DNA of 64,000 nt from Salinimicrobium sp963709775 (GCA_963709775.1 CAVPXS010000017.1:248001-312000), one strand, 5' to 3'. Positions 47,079 through 55,813 are shown, numbered from the stretch's first letter. Numbers and translations: made by a program. The notes: a model not told the origin generated them from the sequence alone.

Positions 47079-47207
47079 AAAGAGGCTGCTGGAAAAGAGT
47101 TTAAACGCCTTTTCTCAGTTTAATAATAATCTGATCTTTCAGTAATGATGTTAACCTGAAACAAGTTCAGGTTAACAAAAATCAGGCTTTTAAAACAGGC
47201 TCTTATT
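47079..47207. repeat. Intergenic repeat element, copy 2
   Basis: About 130 bp, starting AAAGAGGCTG and ending ACAGGCTCTT. It shares with 31229-31361 the outer ends, a TAAACG block, a TCTGATCTTTCAGTAAT / ATCTTATTTTCGGTAAT block and CCTGAAACAAGTTCA. The ends form an imperfect inverted repeat (AAGAGGCTG against CAGGCTCTT). It begins just outside the CDF start and ends at the yebC stop. Confidence 0.6.
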
Positions 47208-47208
47208 G

Positions 47209-47937
47209 TTATTCTTCCTCTTCAGTAGATTCTTCCATGGTGTGATATACATGCTGTACATCATCGTCCTCCTCCAGCTTTTCCAGAAGTTTCTCAACAT
47301 CGGCTGCTTCTTCGGAAGATATTTTCTTTGTCACCTGCGGAATGTATTCGAATCCTGAAGAAATGATCTCAATGTCGCGACTTTCCAATTCCTTCTGAAG
47401 GGCTCCAAATGCTTCAAAAGGAGCATAAATAATAATGCCATCTTCATCTTCGAAAACTTCTTCGGCACCAAAGTCGATTAGTTCCAGTTCCAGTTCTTCG
47501 GCATCAAGACCCTCTTTTGGGATCCTGAAGTTACAGGAATGATCAAACATGAATTCTACAGAACCTGAAGTTCCAAGGTTTCCGTCGCATTTGTTGAAAT
47601 ATGACCGAACATTGGCAACCGTACGGTTATTGTTATCTGTAGCGGTTTCCACCAGCACAGCGATCCCGTGTGGGGCATAACCTTCAAAAAGTACAATTTT
47701 ATAGTCGCCCTGACTTTTATCTGAAGCCCGCTTAATAGCGCGTTCAATATTATCTTTGGGCATGTTGACACTCTTCGCATTTTGGATCACGGCCCGCAAC
47801 CTGGAGTTGGTGTCGGGATCTGGACCGCCTTCTTTTACGGCCATTACAATATCTTTCCCAATGCGAGTAAAAGCTTTGGCCATAGCAGACCAACGTTTCA
47901 TTTTGCGTGCTTTCCTAAATTCGAATGCTCTTCCCAT
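47209..47937 (-). CDS. YebC/PmpR-type translation/regulatory protein
   Basis: A 242-residue protein with the family opening MGRAFEFRKARKMKRW and AFTRIGKDIVMAVKEGGPDPDTNSRL, followed by NMPKDNIERAIKRAS and the EGYAPHGIAVLVETATDN segment. It has the usual very acidic tail. YebC proteins were described as DNA-binding regulators; some are now known to relieve ribosome stalling on proline-rich sequences. The copy-2 repeat lies directly after its stop. Confidence 0.95.
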   Translation of the reverse strand: MGRAFEFRKARKMKRWSAMAKAFTRIGKDIVMAVKEGGPDPDTNSRLRAVIQNAKSVNMPKDNIERAIKRASDKSQGDYKIVLFEGYAPHGIAVLVETATDNNNRTVANVRSYFNKCDGNLGTSGSVEFMFDHSCNFRIPKEGLDAEELELELIDFGAEEVFEDEDGIIIYAPFEAFGALQKELESRDIEIISSGFEYIPQVTKKISSEEAADVEKLLEKLEEDDDVQHVYHTMEESTEEEE

Positions 47938-47994
47938 TTCTTTGTATTAATTGTCGCGTAAAAATAGGAAAAATCATCAAGCTCTTAAAAAAGA

Positions 47995-48285
47995 TTATTC
48001 CCCTGCATCTACTATATTTTCAATGCTCCGCGCCAGTTTAAAATCCTTTTCGGTCACTCCGCCGGCATCGTGGGTGGAGAGGGAAATTTGAAGTTCATTG
48101 TAAACATTCGACCAGTCGGGATGGTGTTGCTGGGCTTCGGCTTCAAAGGCGATCCTTACCATAACCGAAAATGCTTCTTTGAAATTTTCAAATTGAAAGG
48201 AGGTATGAATGGCATCATCTTTAAACTCCCATCCTTCAAGGTCTTCCAGTCTCTTGTTGATCTCTTTTTTGTCTAGAATTTGCAT
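47995..48285 (-). CDS. Pterin-4a-carbinolamine dehydratase
   Basis: A 96-residue enzyme that recycles tetrahydrobiopterin after aromatic amino acid hydroxylation. The active-site motif QQHHPDW...YNELQISLSTHDAGG is intact. No phenylalanine hydroxylase lies in the window, so the partner is elsewhere. Confidence 0.94.
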   Translation of the reverse strand: MQILDKKEINKRLEDLEGWEFKDDAIHTSFQFENFKEAFSVMVRIAFEAEAQQHHPDWSNVYNELQISLSTHDAGGVTEKDFKLARSIENIVDAGE

Positions 48286-48359
48286 AGCTTCAGGTTTTAG
48301 TTTTACTAAAGTTACATAACCTCGCAGAGGTCAAAATGGAATTAGTAGAAGATTAACAA

Positions 48360-49178
48360 CTAGGAAACCAGGGTGCTGGCCACTACATCCTGGATAGAGA
48401 TCTGTAAATTCTTTGGAAGCAGGTTATCTTTTGGAATGACGGCCAGAAAGCGGTCAAAGTTGGAGTCGTAAACATTCTTAAGCAGTGGCTTCTTTTCTCC
48501 CAGAGCTTCACAAATTTCGCCTACCAGGTCATTGTGATGAATAAGATCATTGCTTCCAAGGTGGAATACGCCCTGCCTGTTTCTATTGATGATATAGTGC
48601 AGTTGCTGGGTTACCTTAGCTTCGTAAGTAGCATTCACAACTACATTGGAAAAAACTTCAATAGCCTCATGTTCCTTCAGCTGGCGTTTGATCTCGTTCA
48701 CGCGGGGAGAGTTGGCTCCAAAAACCATAGGCAGCCTGGCAATAACATATTTATTGTTGGGCAGTCGCAGCAGTGCATTTTCAATTTTGATCTTGAACCT
48801 TCCGTAAACACTTTGAGAAAGTGTTTTGTCGTATTCGTAAGAAGGGTAATTTGTAAAAGCGTCAAAAACATTGGCCGAAGAGAGAAAAATGAGCTTCGTG
48901 TTCTTGTTCTTTTGAATGTAATCTATGATCTCAAAATGGGTGTGTACCTGTGCGAGGAAATTTCCGCGGAGAGCAGAAACGATTACATTAGGACGCAGGT
49001 TCTCCAGAATAATACTTGCACTTTCCCGCTCCAGGTCGAACTGATGGAATTTTTGGTTCTTCGCAAAAAAGGCATTTTCTGTGCGGTAAGTAGCGTGGGT
49101 ATCAAAATAGGGGTAAAGCTCTTTATACAGGGAATTCCCGATAAAGCCGCTTCCCCCTAAGATCAATATTTTTTTCAA
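48360..49178 (-). CDS. RmlD-like sugar-nucleotide reductase / SDR family protein
   Basis: A 272-residue extended SDR with an N-terminal NAD(P) loop ILGGSGFIGNSLYKEL, a LIFLSSANVFDA segment and the YDKTLSQSVYGRFKIKIE (Y-x-x-x-K) active site near residues 130-145. It resembles dTDP-4-dehydrorhamnose reductase-type NAD-dependent epimerase/dehydratases. Not near a polysaccharide cluster; the substrate is unknown. It follows gcvT by 3 nt on the same strand. Confidence 0.82.
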   Translation of the reverse strand: MKKILILGGSGFIGNSLYKELYPYFDTHATYRTENAFFAKNQKFHQFDLERESASIILENLRPNVIVSALRGNFLAQVHTHFEIIDYIQKNKNTKLIFLSSANVFDAFTNYPSYEYDKTLSQSVYGRFKIKIENALLRLPNNKYVIARLPMVFGANSPRVNEIKRQLKEHEAIEVFSNVVVNATYEAKVTQQLHYIINRNRQGVFHLGSNDLIHHNDLVGEICEALGEKKPLLKNVYDSNFDRFLAVIPKDNLLPKNLQISIQDVVASTLVS

Positions 49179-49181
49179 AAA

Positions 49182-50264
49182 CTATCCTTTATAAAATGGC
49201 ATTTTGACCACCGTAGCAGGAAGGGTTTTTTTGCGTATCTGAATATTAATTTGACTTCCCGGCTTGGCCAACTCTACAGGAACATAGCCCATTCCAATAC
49301 CTTTTTCAAGAGATGGAGACATGGTTCCTGAAGTTACATTGCCAATAACCTTGCCATTATCATCCACGATGTCATAGCCCTGGCGGGGAATTCCGCGTTC
49401 GTTAAGTTCGAAGCCAATCAGCTTTCGGTCGGGGCCATTTTCTTTTTGTTCTTTAAGAGCTTCAGAATTTACAAAGTCCTTTGTGAACTTCGTGATCCAC
49501 CCAAGGCCTGCTTCTATTGGAGAAGTAGTGTCATCAATGTCATTTCCGTAGAGACAAAAGCCCATTTCCAGTCGCAAAGTATCTCTTGCAGCAAGACCAA
49601 CCGGTTTTATACCATAGTCTGCACCTGCTTCAAAAACCCTGTCCCATACCCGCTGGGCATCATCGTTCTTTACGTAGATCTCGAATCCGCCGCTGCCGGT
49701 ATATCCCGTAGCCGATATGATCACATTTTCGGCTCCGCCAAAAGGTGCCACCTCGAAGGTGTAGAATTTTATTTCTTTAAGATCAACATCTGTAAGGGAC
49801 TGCATAGCTTCGGCAGCTTTAGGTCCCTGGATGGCCAGTAGCGAGTATTCATCTGAAAGATCGCGCATGGTAGCATCCATAGTATTGTGTTGAGAGATCC
49901 AGTTCCAGTCCTTCTCAATATTTGAAGCATTTACTACAAGTAAATATTTCTCTTCGTTGAAGCGATAAATGATAAGGTCATCTACAATACCACCTTCGTT
50001 GTTGGGCATACAGCTGTACTGGGCCTTGCCATCTGTAAGTTTGGAAGCATCGTTGGAACTTATTTTCTGGATCAATGCGAGGGCATTTTCCCCGGTGATG
50101 AGGAATTCTCCCATATGAGAAACGTCAAATACACCTACCGCTTTTCTTACGGTTTCGTGTTCAATATTTACACCATCATAAGAAACGGGCATGTTATAAC
50201 CTGCGAAAGGAACCATTTTGGCTCCAAGTTCTATATGGGTAGAGGTAAGGGCAGTATTTTTCAT
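49182..50264 (-). CDS. gcvT: Aminomethyltransferase (glycine cleavage T protein)
   Basis: Transfers the aminomethyl carbon of glycine to tetrahydrofolate. At 360 residues, motifs in order are GAKMVPFAGYNMPVSY, GVFDVSHMGEF, DDLIIYRF, GYTGSGGFEIY, LAARDTLRLEMGFCLYGND and the C-terminal GTMSPSLEKGIGMGYV. The last seven codons overlap an AAAATGGCATTTT copy of the 3'-end palindrome (49193-49206). A -7 box lies 18 nt upstream; it shares its divergent promoter region with nnrD. Confidence 0.96.
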   Translation of the reverse strand: MKNTALTSTHIELGAKMVPFAGYNMPVSYDGVNIEHETVRKAVGVFDVSHMGEFLITGENALALIQKISSNDASKLTDGKAQYSCMPNNEGGIVDDLIIYRFNEEKYLLVVNASNIEKDWNWISQHNTMDATMRDLSDEYSLLAIQGPKAAEAMQSLTDVDLKEIKFYTFEVAPFGGAENVIISATGYTGSGGFEIYVKNDDAQRVWDRVFEAGADYGIKPVGLAARDTLRLEMGFCLYGNDIDDTTSPIEAGLGWITKFTKDFVNSEALKEQKENGPDRKLIGFELNERGIPRQGYDIVDDNGKVIGNVTSGTMSPSLEKGIGMGYVPVELAKPGSQINIQIRKKTLPATVVKMPFYKG

Positions 50265-50281
50265 TTAAAAATTATTTTGCG

Positions 50282-50289
50282 CAAATTTA
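50282..50289 (-). promoter_or_regulatory. -7 box for gcvT
   Basis: Minus-strand TAAATTTG, exact consensus, 18 nt before the gcvT start. Confidence 0.6.
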
Positions 50290-50371
50290 TTAATTTCAGA
50301 AAAGAATGAGGGTTTATTAAGGAAATTTTCAACAGAAAGAGATAAGGCAGGGATAGGGCCAATGGAAATTC

Positions 50372-50379
50372 TATATTTG
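50372..50379 (+). promoter_or_regulatory. -7 box for nnrD-hutH
   Basis: TATATTTG, exact consensus, 27 nt before the ATG at 50406. Confidence 0.6.
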
Positions 50380-50405
50380 TATAACTTTTCAAAAAGCAAA
50401 GACCA

Positions 50406-51936
50406 ATGAAGATCCTTAGCGCCAAACAGATAAAGGAGGCCGATAAGCTCACCATTGAAAAGCAGGGGATATCCTCCACCGAACTCATGGAAAGAGCTGC
50501 CAGCCTGGTTTTTAAGGAGATCCACAGGCGACTGGAGGGAGCTCCTATTCCCGTCAAGATCTTTTGCGGAATAGGTAATAATGGCGGGGATGGCCTGGTA
50601 GTTGGCCGGCAGTTAATAGAAGCAGGTTACGATGTTACCATATATATCGTAAACTACAGCGACCAACGTTCCCAGGACTTTTTGCTGAATTATGACCGGG
50701 TTAAGAATCATAGTAAAGAATGGCCCATACTTCTAAAATCTGAAGAAGATTTCCCCGAAATAAAATACGGGGACTTTGTGGTGGATGCCATCTTTGGAGT
50801 AGGACTAAACCGTCCACTGCCCGATTGGGTTGCATCGCTGGTAAGGCACATTAACGCTTCAGGTGCTTTTGTTTTGGCTATTGATATGCCGTCGGGTCTT
50901 ATGGCCGATGCTGCTGTTGAAGACGAGGAGTCGATCATTCGGGCCAGCTATACCATTACTTTTCAGGTGCCAAAAATGGCATTTTACATGCCCAGTACTG
51001 CGCCTTTTGTGGGGGACCTTCAAATTCTGGATATTGGCCTGGACATTGAATTTCTTCAGAATGCCCCGGCTGCAGCCCAGTTAATTTCAAAACCTGAAGC
51101 CAAAGCACTTTACACTCCCCGTAAAAGGTTTTCCCATAAAGGCACCTACGGCCATGCCCTCATTATTGGCGGAAGCTACGGTAAAATTGGCAGCGTTTGT
51201 CTTTCAGCAACTGCCGCAATGCGAGCGGGTGCCGGGCTGGTGACTATTTTTGCGCCTAAATGCGGTTATGAAATACTTCAAACATCACTTCCTGAAGCTA
51301 TGGTCTTAACCGACTCTCATAATGAGATGCTTACAAATCTGGATTTTGATCTTGAGCCCGATGTAATAGGATTTGGGATAGGAGTAGGGACTAATGAAGA
51401 AACAGTAAAGGCTTTTGAGCAATTGCTGAAAAATTACAGAAAACCCATGGTCATAGATGCCGATGGGCTAAATATACTTTCGAAAAATAATAAATTACTT
51501 GATCATTTACCCGAAGGCAGTTTGTTGACTCCTCACCCTAAAGAACTGGAGAGACTAATTGGTTCCTGGAAAGATGATTTTGAAAAACTTGAGAAGGTAA
51601 GATCCTTTGCCACCAAATATAAGGTCGTGGTGGTTATAAAAGGCACATACACCTTTACTGTGGCCCCAAATGATATTTTTATCAACACAACCGGAAATCC
51701 CGGGATGGCTACAGCAGGTAGCGGGGATGTCTTAACGGGTGATACTTACAGCCCTTATTGGACAGGGTTATGAGCCTTTACGCGCAGCAGTACTGGGAGT
51801 TTACCTGCATGGAAAGTCGGGCGATCTTGCAGCCGAAAAACTTAGCTATGAAGGAGTAATAGCAGGAGATATTGCCAAAAATACAGGAGCGGCCATTTTT
51901 GACCTTTTTGAAAACAAACAAACCAACAATTCCTAA
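50406..51936 (+). CDS. nnrD: Bifunctional NAD(P)H-hydrate epimerase/dehydratase, one +1 frameshift
   Basis: Repairs damaged NAD(P)H. The N-terminal YjeF_N epimerase domain (about residues 1-215) has GIGNNGGDGLVVGRQL and FVVDAIFGVGLNRP, with the DMPSGL segment. The C-terminal ADP-dependent dehydratase domain (about 230-508) has HKGTYGHALIIGGSYGKIG, MVIDADGLNIL, LTPHPKELERL and GNPGMATAGSGDVLTG. One extra base near 51740 breaks the frame before ILTALIGQGYEP; the span is one over a multiple of three. Its TAA overlaps the hutH ATG (TAATG). An internal CCAAAAATGGCATTTTAC near 50970 resembles the palindrome family. Confidence 0.92.
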
Positions 51937-53441
51937 TGAGAGATTGTCATTATATAAGTTCTTCTGTTCTTGATATTGAAGAAATAAGAGAGATACTGGA
52001 AAAGAAAAAAAGTCTTGCTTTAAGTGAGGAGGCTATTTATCACATCGAGAAGGCGAGAAAGTATCTCGATAATAAGATGAAGGAGAATAAAACTCCCATT
52101 TATGGAATAAATACAGGTTTTGGATCTTTGTGTAATGTGAAGATCTCTTCTGAAAATCTTACTAAACTTCAGGAGAACCTTGTAATGTCTCACGCCTGCG
52201 GAACAGGGGAAAAAGTATCAAAACCTATCATAAGATTGATGCTTCTGCTTAAAATTCAGTCACTGAATTATGGACATTCAGGGGTGTCAATGGAGACGGT
52301 TAACAGGTTAATAGACTTTTTTAACGAAGATGTGCTGCCGGTTGTATACTCCCAGGGATCGTTGGGAGCTTCGGGCGATTTGGCTCCGCTGGCGCATTTG
52401 TCGCTGCCTTTAATTGGAAAGGGAGAAGTCTATCTCGACGGAAAAATAATTCCTTCGGAAGAAATGCTGAAGAAATTCGGATGGGAACCTATCACTTTAC
52501 AATCAAAAGAAGGGCTGGCCTTGCTAAACGGTACTCAGTTCATGAGTGCTCACGGAATTTATGCACTTCTTAAGGCCAACAGGCTTTCTATGTGGGCCGA
52601 TATCATAGGAGCATTGTCTGTGGATGCATTCGATTGTAATATTTCTCCTTTTAATGAGCTGGTACATCTTGTAAGACCGCACCGGGGACAAATAAAAACA
52701 GCCGAAAGAATAAGGAAGATCCTGGCCGGTAGTGAGATTGCGGGACAGGTAAAACAGAATGTGCAGGATCCATATTCCTTCAGGTGTATTCCGCAGGTAC
52801 ATGGTGCGAGTAAGGACACTCTTGATTTTGTCTATAAAAGCTTTAAAACAGAGATCAATTCGGTCACCGATAACCCGAACATTTTTGTGGATGCCGATAA
52901 GATCATTTCCGGAGGGAATTTTCACGGACAACCAATCGCCCTGCCTCTTGATTACCTTGCCATTGCAATGGCAGAGCTGGGGAATATTTCAGAAAGAAGG
53001 ATCTATCAACTGGTTTCGGGCTTGAGAGGGCCTGCTTTTTTGGTGGATGCTCCCGGCCTCAACAGCGGATTCATGATTCCGCAGTACACTGCTGCCAGCA
53101 TTGTTAGCCAGAACAAACAACTTTGCAGTCCTGCAAGTATTGATTCTATTGTGTCTTCGAACGGGCAGGAAGATCACGTAAGTATGGGGGCTAACGCGGC
53201 TACAAAAGTTGTGAAGGTAATTGATAATGTAGCTACGGTACTGGCGATCGAACTTTATAATGCATCCCAGGCGCTTTCCTATAGAGGAAAACACAAAACT
53301 TCTCCTATGCTGCAAAAACTCATCGAGGATTTCCGAAAGGAAGTTCCTTTAGTGAAGGAGGATGTTGTGATGGCACCTTATATCCAGAAAGCCAGGAAGT
53401 TTCTAAAGAATTACAACCTTACAGAATTTGCATTTGAATAG
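51936..53441 (+). CDS. hutH: Histidine ammonia-lyase
   Basis: A 501-residue MIO-type ammonia-lyase. The Ala-Ser-Gly triad that forms the MIO prosthetic group is in GSLGASGDLAPLAHL. The substrate-selecting pair in the MSHACGTGE segment is Ser-His, typical of histidine rather than tyrosine lyases. NFHGQPIALPLD and QEDHVSMGANAATK follow. Its start overlaps the nnrD stop; the end overlaps the convergent small protein by 31 bp. No hutU, hutI or hutG is in the window, so it is separated from the rest of a Hut pathway or does another job. Confidence 0.9.
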   Translation: MRDCHYISSSVLDIEEIREILEKKKSLALSEEAIYHIEKARKYLDNKMKENKTPIYGINTGFGSLCNVKISSENLTKLQENLVMSHACGTGEKVSKPIIRLMLLLKIQSLNYGHSGVSMETVNRLIDFFNEDVLPVVYSQGSLGASGDLAPLAHLSLPLIGKGEVYLDGKIIPSEEMLKKFGWEPITLQSKEGLALLNGTQFMSAHGIYALLKANRLSMWADIIGALSVDAFDCNISPFNELVHLVRPHRGQIKTAERIRKILAGSEIAGQVKQNVQDPYSFRCIPQVHGASKDTLDFVYKSFKTEINSVTDNPNIFVDADKIISGGNFHGQPIALPLDYLAIAMAELGNISERRIYQLVSGLRGPAFLVDAPGLNSGFMIPQYTAASIVSQNKQLCSPASIDSIVSSNGQEDHVSMGANAATKVVKVIDNVATVLAIELYNASQALSYRGKHKTSPMLQKLIEDFRKEVPLVKEDVVMAPYIQKARKFLKNYNLTEFAFE

Positions 53442-53812
53442 GAATTAATCAATTCAAACATCCATGCTGTGGCTTCTTCAAGCGAGCTAAAGATCTTAAA
53501 GCAGTTCTTGTTTGCATAAAACTGCTGTTCAAGAAGTGCAGTTTCACGGGTCACGGGATCTTTGGAAACGACAGCTATTGCTTTTAATTGAGGGTTTTCT
53601 GCAGATTCTCTATATACCATGGGATTTACGGCGTAAGAGTTTATCCTGTGGGAGATGTATCCAAAAAAGTCATTATTAAAACTATCATGACCAATTTGCA
53701 AGATTTTCCTGTTTGTCTCCACATCCAGTAGAGCCCCTTCATTCATTTCATTTATAAGTATCCTGTCATGAACCCAGATCACTCCGCAGTTGAGTTCAAC
53801 TTTTTTTATCAT
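53411..53812 (-). CDS. Uncharacterised 133-residue protein, paralogue of the gene at 25470-25868
   Basis: A soluble protein of the same family as the 25.5-kb gene. Shared features are the Y-I-S-H-R-I-N-S-Y-A-VNP-M-VY core, the AIAVVSKDP strand, a LLEQQF segment, FKIFSSLEEATAW and the same length. The N-terminal 55 residues differ more. No signal or membrane segment. It overlaps the end of hutH on the opposite strand and stands alone before a terminator; its promoter was not found. The function is unknown; the fold is guessed to be STAS/SEC14-like. Confidence 0.82.
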   Translation of the reverse strand: MIKKVELNCGVIWVHDRILINEMNEGALLDVETNRKILQIGHDSFNNDFFGYISHRINSYAVNPMVYRESAENPQLKAIAVVSKDPVTRETALLEQQFYANKNCFKIFSSLEEATAWMFELINSYSNANSVRL

Positions 53813-53890
53813 TAGGTGTAGGGAATAAGGCTGTGAAAATAGGATTTTTTACTGAAATATGAGGAGACTGAAATCAGGATTTTCTTAAAT

Positions 53891-53931
53891 AAAAGAGGGT
53901 CTTAAAAACATAAGTTTTAAGACCCTCTTTT
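53891..53931. terminator. Strong terminator of fumC
   Basis: Seventeen-base-pair stem AAAAGAGGGTCTTAAAA / TTTTAAGACCCTCTTTT with a 7-base loop. It starts 17 nt after the fumC stop on the minus strand; the symmetry allows action in both directions. Confidence 0.92.
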
Positions 53932-53947
53932 TGATGTAGTTATGAAT

Positions 53948-55345
53948 TTATTTTAGAGAACCCACCATATCCTGAGGTTTCACCCATTCATCAAATTCGT
54001 CGGCAGAGACATATCCTAAATTCACTGCTTCTTCTTTTAATGTAGTGCCGTTTTTATGCGCAGTATTTGCGATTTCGGCTGCTTTGTAATATCCTATTTT
54101 TGTGTTTAGGGCAGTTACCAGCATTAGGGAATTGTTAAGAAGCTCTTGTATTCTTGGCTTGTTAGGTTCAATTCCTGCAGCACAATGTTCATCAAAAGAT
54201 GCACAGGCATCTCCAAGAAGTTGTGCACTTTGAAGGATATTGGCTGCCATTACCGGTTTAAATACATTTAGTTCAAACTGTCCCTGCATACCTCCAACAT
54301 TGATGGTAACATCATTTCCTATTACCTGGGCGCAAACCATAGTTAGGGCTTCTACCTGGGTTGGGTTTACTTTACCGGGCATAATAGAGGATCCCGGTTC
54401 ATTAGCGGGAATAAGGATCTCTCCAATACCACTTCTTGGACCTGATGCCAGCATTCGAACATCATTGGCAATTTTATTAAGGGAAACTGCAAGTGTTTTT
54501 AAAGCGCCGCTGGTCTCCACAAAAGCGTCATGTGCAGCAAGAGCTTCGAATTTATTTGGTGCAGAAATAAATGGGAGCTCTGTGAATTTCGCAATGAATT
54601 CTGCAACACGTTTAGAGTAACCTTTTGGAGTATTCAAACCTGTTCCAACGGCTGTTCCTCCCAAAGCCAGTTCCGAAAGGTGGGGCAGAGTATTTTCAAG
54701 AGCATTTAAACCATGGTCAAGCTGGGAAACATAGCCGCTGAATTCCTGTCCCAGGGTTAGGGGAGTGGCATCCATAAAGTGGGTACGACCAATTTTTACC
54801 ACGTCCTTAAATTCTTCCGACTTCTTCTTTAAAGTATTGCGCAGTTTCTTAACTCCGGGAATTGTTGTTTCGACGATCTTCTTATAAACTGCGATGTGCA
54901 TCCCTGTAGGGAAAGTGTCATTTGAGGATTGGGATTTATTCACATCATCATTGGGAGAAAGTACCTTTTCACCCTCTCCAATCTCTTTGCCTGCAATTTG
55001 CTGGGCACGATTTGCTATGACCTCATTGAGGTTCATATTACTTTGAGTCCCACTTCCTGTTTGCCATATCACCAAAGGAAATTGATCATCATGCTTTCCT
55101 TCAAGGATCTCGTCGCATACCCGGGCGATATAATCTCTTTTGTCTACTGTAAGAGCACCAAGTTCACAGTTGGTAAAAGCTGCAGCTTTTTTAAGGTAGG
55201 CAAAGCCGTAAATGATCTCCAGAGGCATAGAACCGGGAGCACCAATTTTGAAGTTATTCCGGGAGCGTTCTGTTTGTGCTCCCCAAAGTTTATCTGAAGG
55301 AACTTTGACTTCCCCCATTGTATCTTTTTCTATTCTATATTCCAT
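53948..55345 (-). CDS. fumC: Class II fumarate hydratase
   Basis: TCA-cycle enzyme interconverting fumarate and malate, 465 residues, iron-independent class. The signature GSSIMPGKVNP is near residue 317, with TGSGTQSNMNLNEV, KSQSSNDTFPTGMH and GRTHFMDATPLTLGQEFSGY. The opening MEYRIEKDTMGEVKVP matches the family. A -7 box lies 20 nt upstream and a strong terminator follows, making a single-gene unit. Confidence 0.97.
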   Translation of the reverse strand: MEYRIEKDTMGEVKVPSDKLWGAQTERSRNNFKIGAPGSMPLEIIYGFAYLKKAAAFTNCELGALTVDKRDYIARVCDEILEGKHDDQFPLVIWQTGSGTQSNMNLNEVIANRAQQIAGKEIGEGEKVLSPNDDVNKSQSSNDTFPTGMHIAVYKKIVETTIPGVKKLRNTLKKKSEEFKDVVKIGRTHFMDATPLTLGQEFSGYVSQLDHGLNALENTLPHLSELALGGTAVGTGLNTPKGYSKRVAEFIAKFTELPFISAPNKFEALAAHDAFVETSGALKTLAVSLNKIANDVRMLASGPRSGIGEILIPANEPGSSIMPGKVNPTQVEALTMVCAQVIGNDVTINVGGMQGQFELNVFKPVMAANILQSAQLLGDACASFDEHCAAGIEPNKPRIQELLNNSLMLVTALNTKIGYYKAAEIANTAHKNGTTLKEEAVNLGYVSADEFDEWVKPQDMVGSLK

Positions 55346-55364
55346 GATTGTATTAGGTTTGTTA

Positions 55365-55372
55365 CAAATTTA
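55365..55372 (-). promoter_or_regulatory. -7 box for fumC
   Basis: Minus-strand TAAATTTG, exact consensus, 20 nt upstream of the fumC start. Confidence 0.6.
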
Positions 55373-55483
55373 CATTTTCGCTAAAATTTAAGCACTTTAA
55401 AAAGAACAAAATTAGATGGCACAAGAGAAAAAAATCCCACAAAATCTCTGAAGCCCAGTGAACAAAAAATAAAATAAAAACTT

Positions 55484-55514
55484 TTGTGATAACCTCCCAG
55501 AGTTTCTATCTTTG
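55484..55514 (+). promoter_or_regulatory. Complete -33/-7 promoter for the 57-residue membrane protein
   Basis: TTG (55484-55486), 20-nt spacer, TATCTTTG (55507-55514). This is the only site in the window matching both halves of the Bacteroidetes consensus with ideal spacing. It lies 26 nt before the ATG at 55540 and rules out the in-frame GTG at 55486 as a start. Confidence 0.8.
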
Positions 55515-55539
55515 GCAAAGATTCAATAAAATAGGAAAC

Positions 55540-55713
55540 ATGTTTGAATTTGATCAATATCTGGGCTTTTTAGCTTTTCTTATTATACTACTCATCGGGT
55601 TTTGGGTAATGTTGTTCTTAACAGCCATAATTCCTTATTGGATTGGAGGAGCCGTTAAAGAAATGCTCGACGAAAGGAAAGAAAAGAAACGCCTGGAAAG
55701 AGAAAAAGCTTAA
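55540..55713 (+). CDS. 57-residue membrane protein
   Basis: One or two membrane segments (residues about 8-36: a continuous hydrophobic stretch with a Pro-Tyr break near 32-33) followed by a highly charged C-terminal tail (DERKEKKRLEREK). No family recognised. It forms its own transcription unit between a strong promoter and a tight terminator that begins in the stop codon, which argues for expression. Divergent from fumC; function unknown. Confidence 0.75.
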   Translation: MFEFDQYLGFLAFLIILLIGFWVMLFLTAIIPYWIGGAVKEMLDERKEKKRLEREKA

Positions 55714-55738
55714 AAAGGACTTCATGTCCTTTTTTTTT
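55712..55738 (+). terminator. Terminator overlapping the stop codon of the 57-residue protein gene
   Basis: Stem AAAAAGGAC / GTCCTTTTT with a TTCAT loop and a run of T; the first stem base is the second base of the TAA. Confidence 0.9.
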
Positions 55739-55764
55739 GGCACTCTCAGGCCGTATTAAAATAT

Positions 55765-55789
55765 AAAAGCCGTCAATTTGACGGCTTTT
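55765..55789 (-). terminator. Terminator of the TonB-family outer-membrane protein
   Basis: Inverted repeat AAAAGCCGTCAA / TTGACGGCTTTT, 25 nt after the stop codon at 55814 on the minus strand, with a T-rich tail on that strand. Confidence 0.8.
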
Positions 55790-55813
55790 CTTATTGATAT
55801 AGTTTCAAGGATC

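Noticed and set aside
457..51936. General +1 programmed frameshifting to explain the six single-base breaks
   Set aside because: No common slippery codon, stop context or stimulatory element is shared with each other or with the prfB site.
55486..55539. GTG at 55486 as start of the small membrane protein
   Set aside because: It is part of the promoter (-33 TTG) and lies before the expected transcription start.
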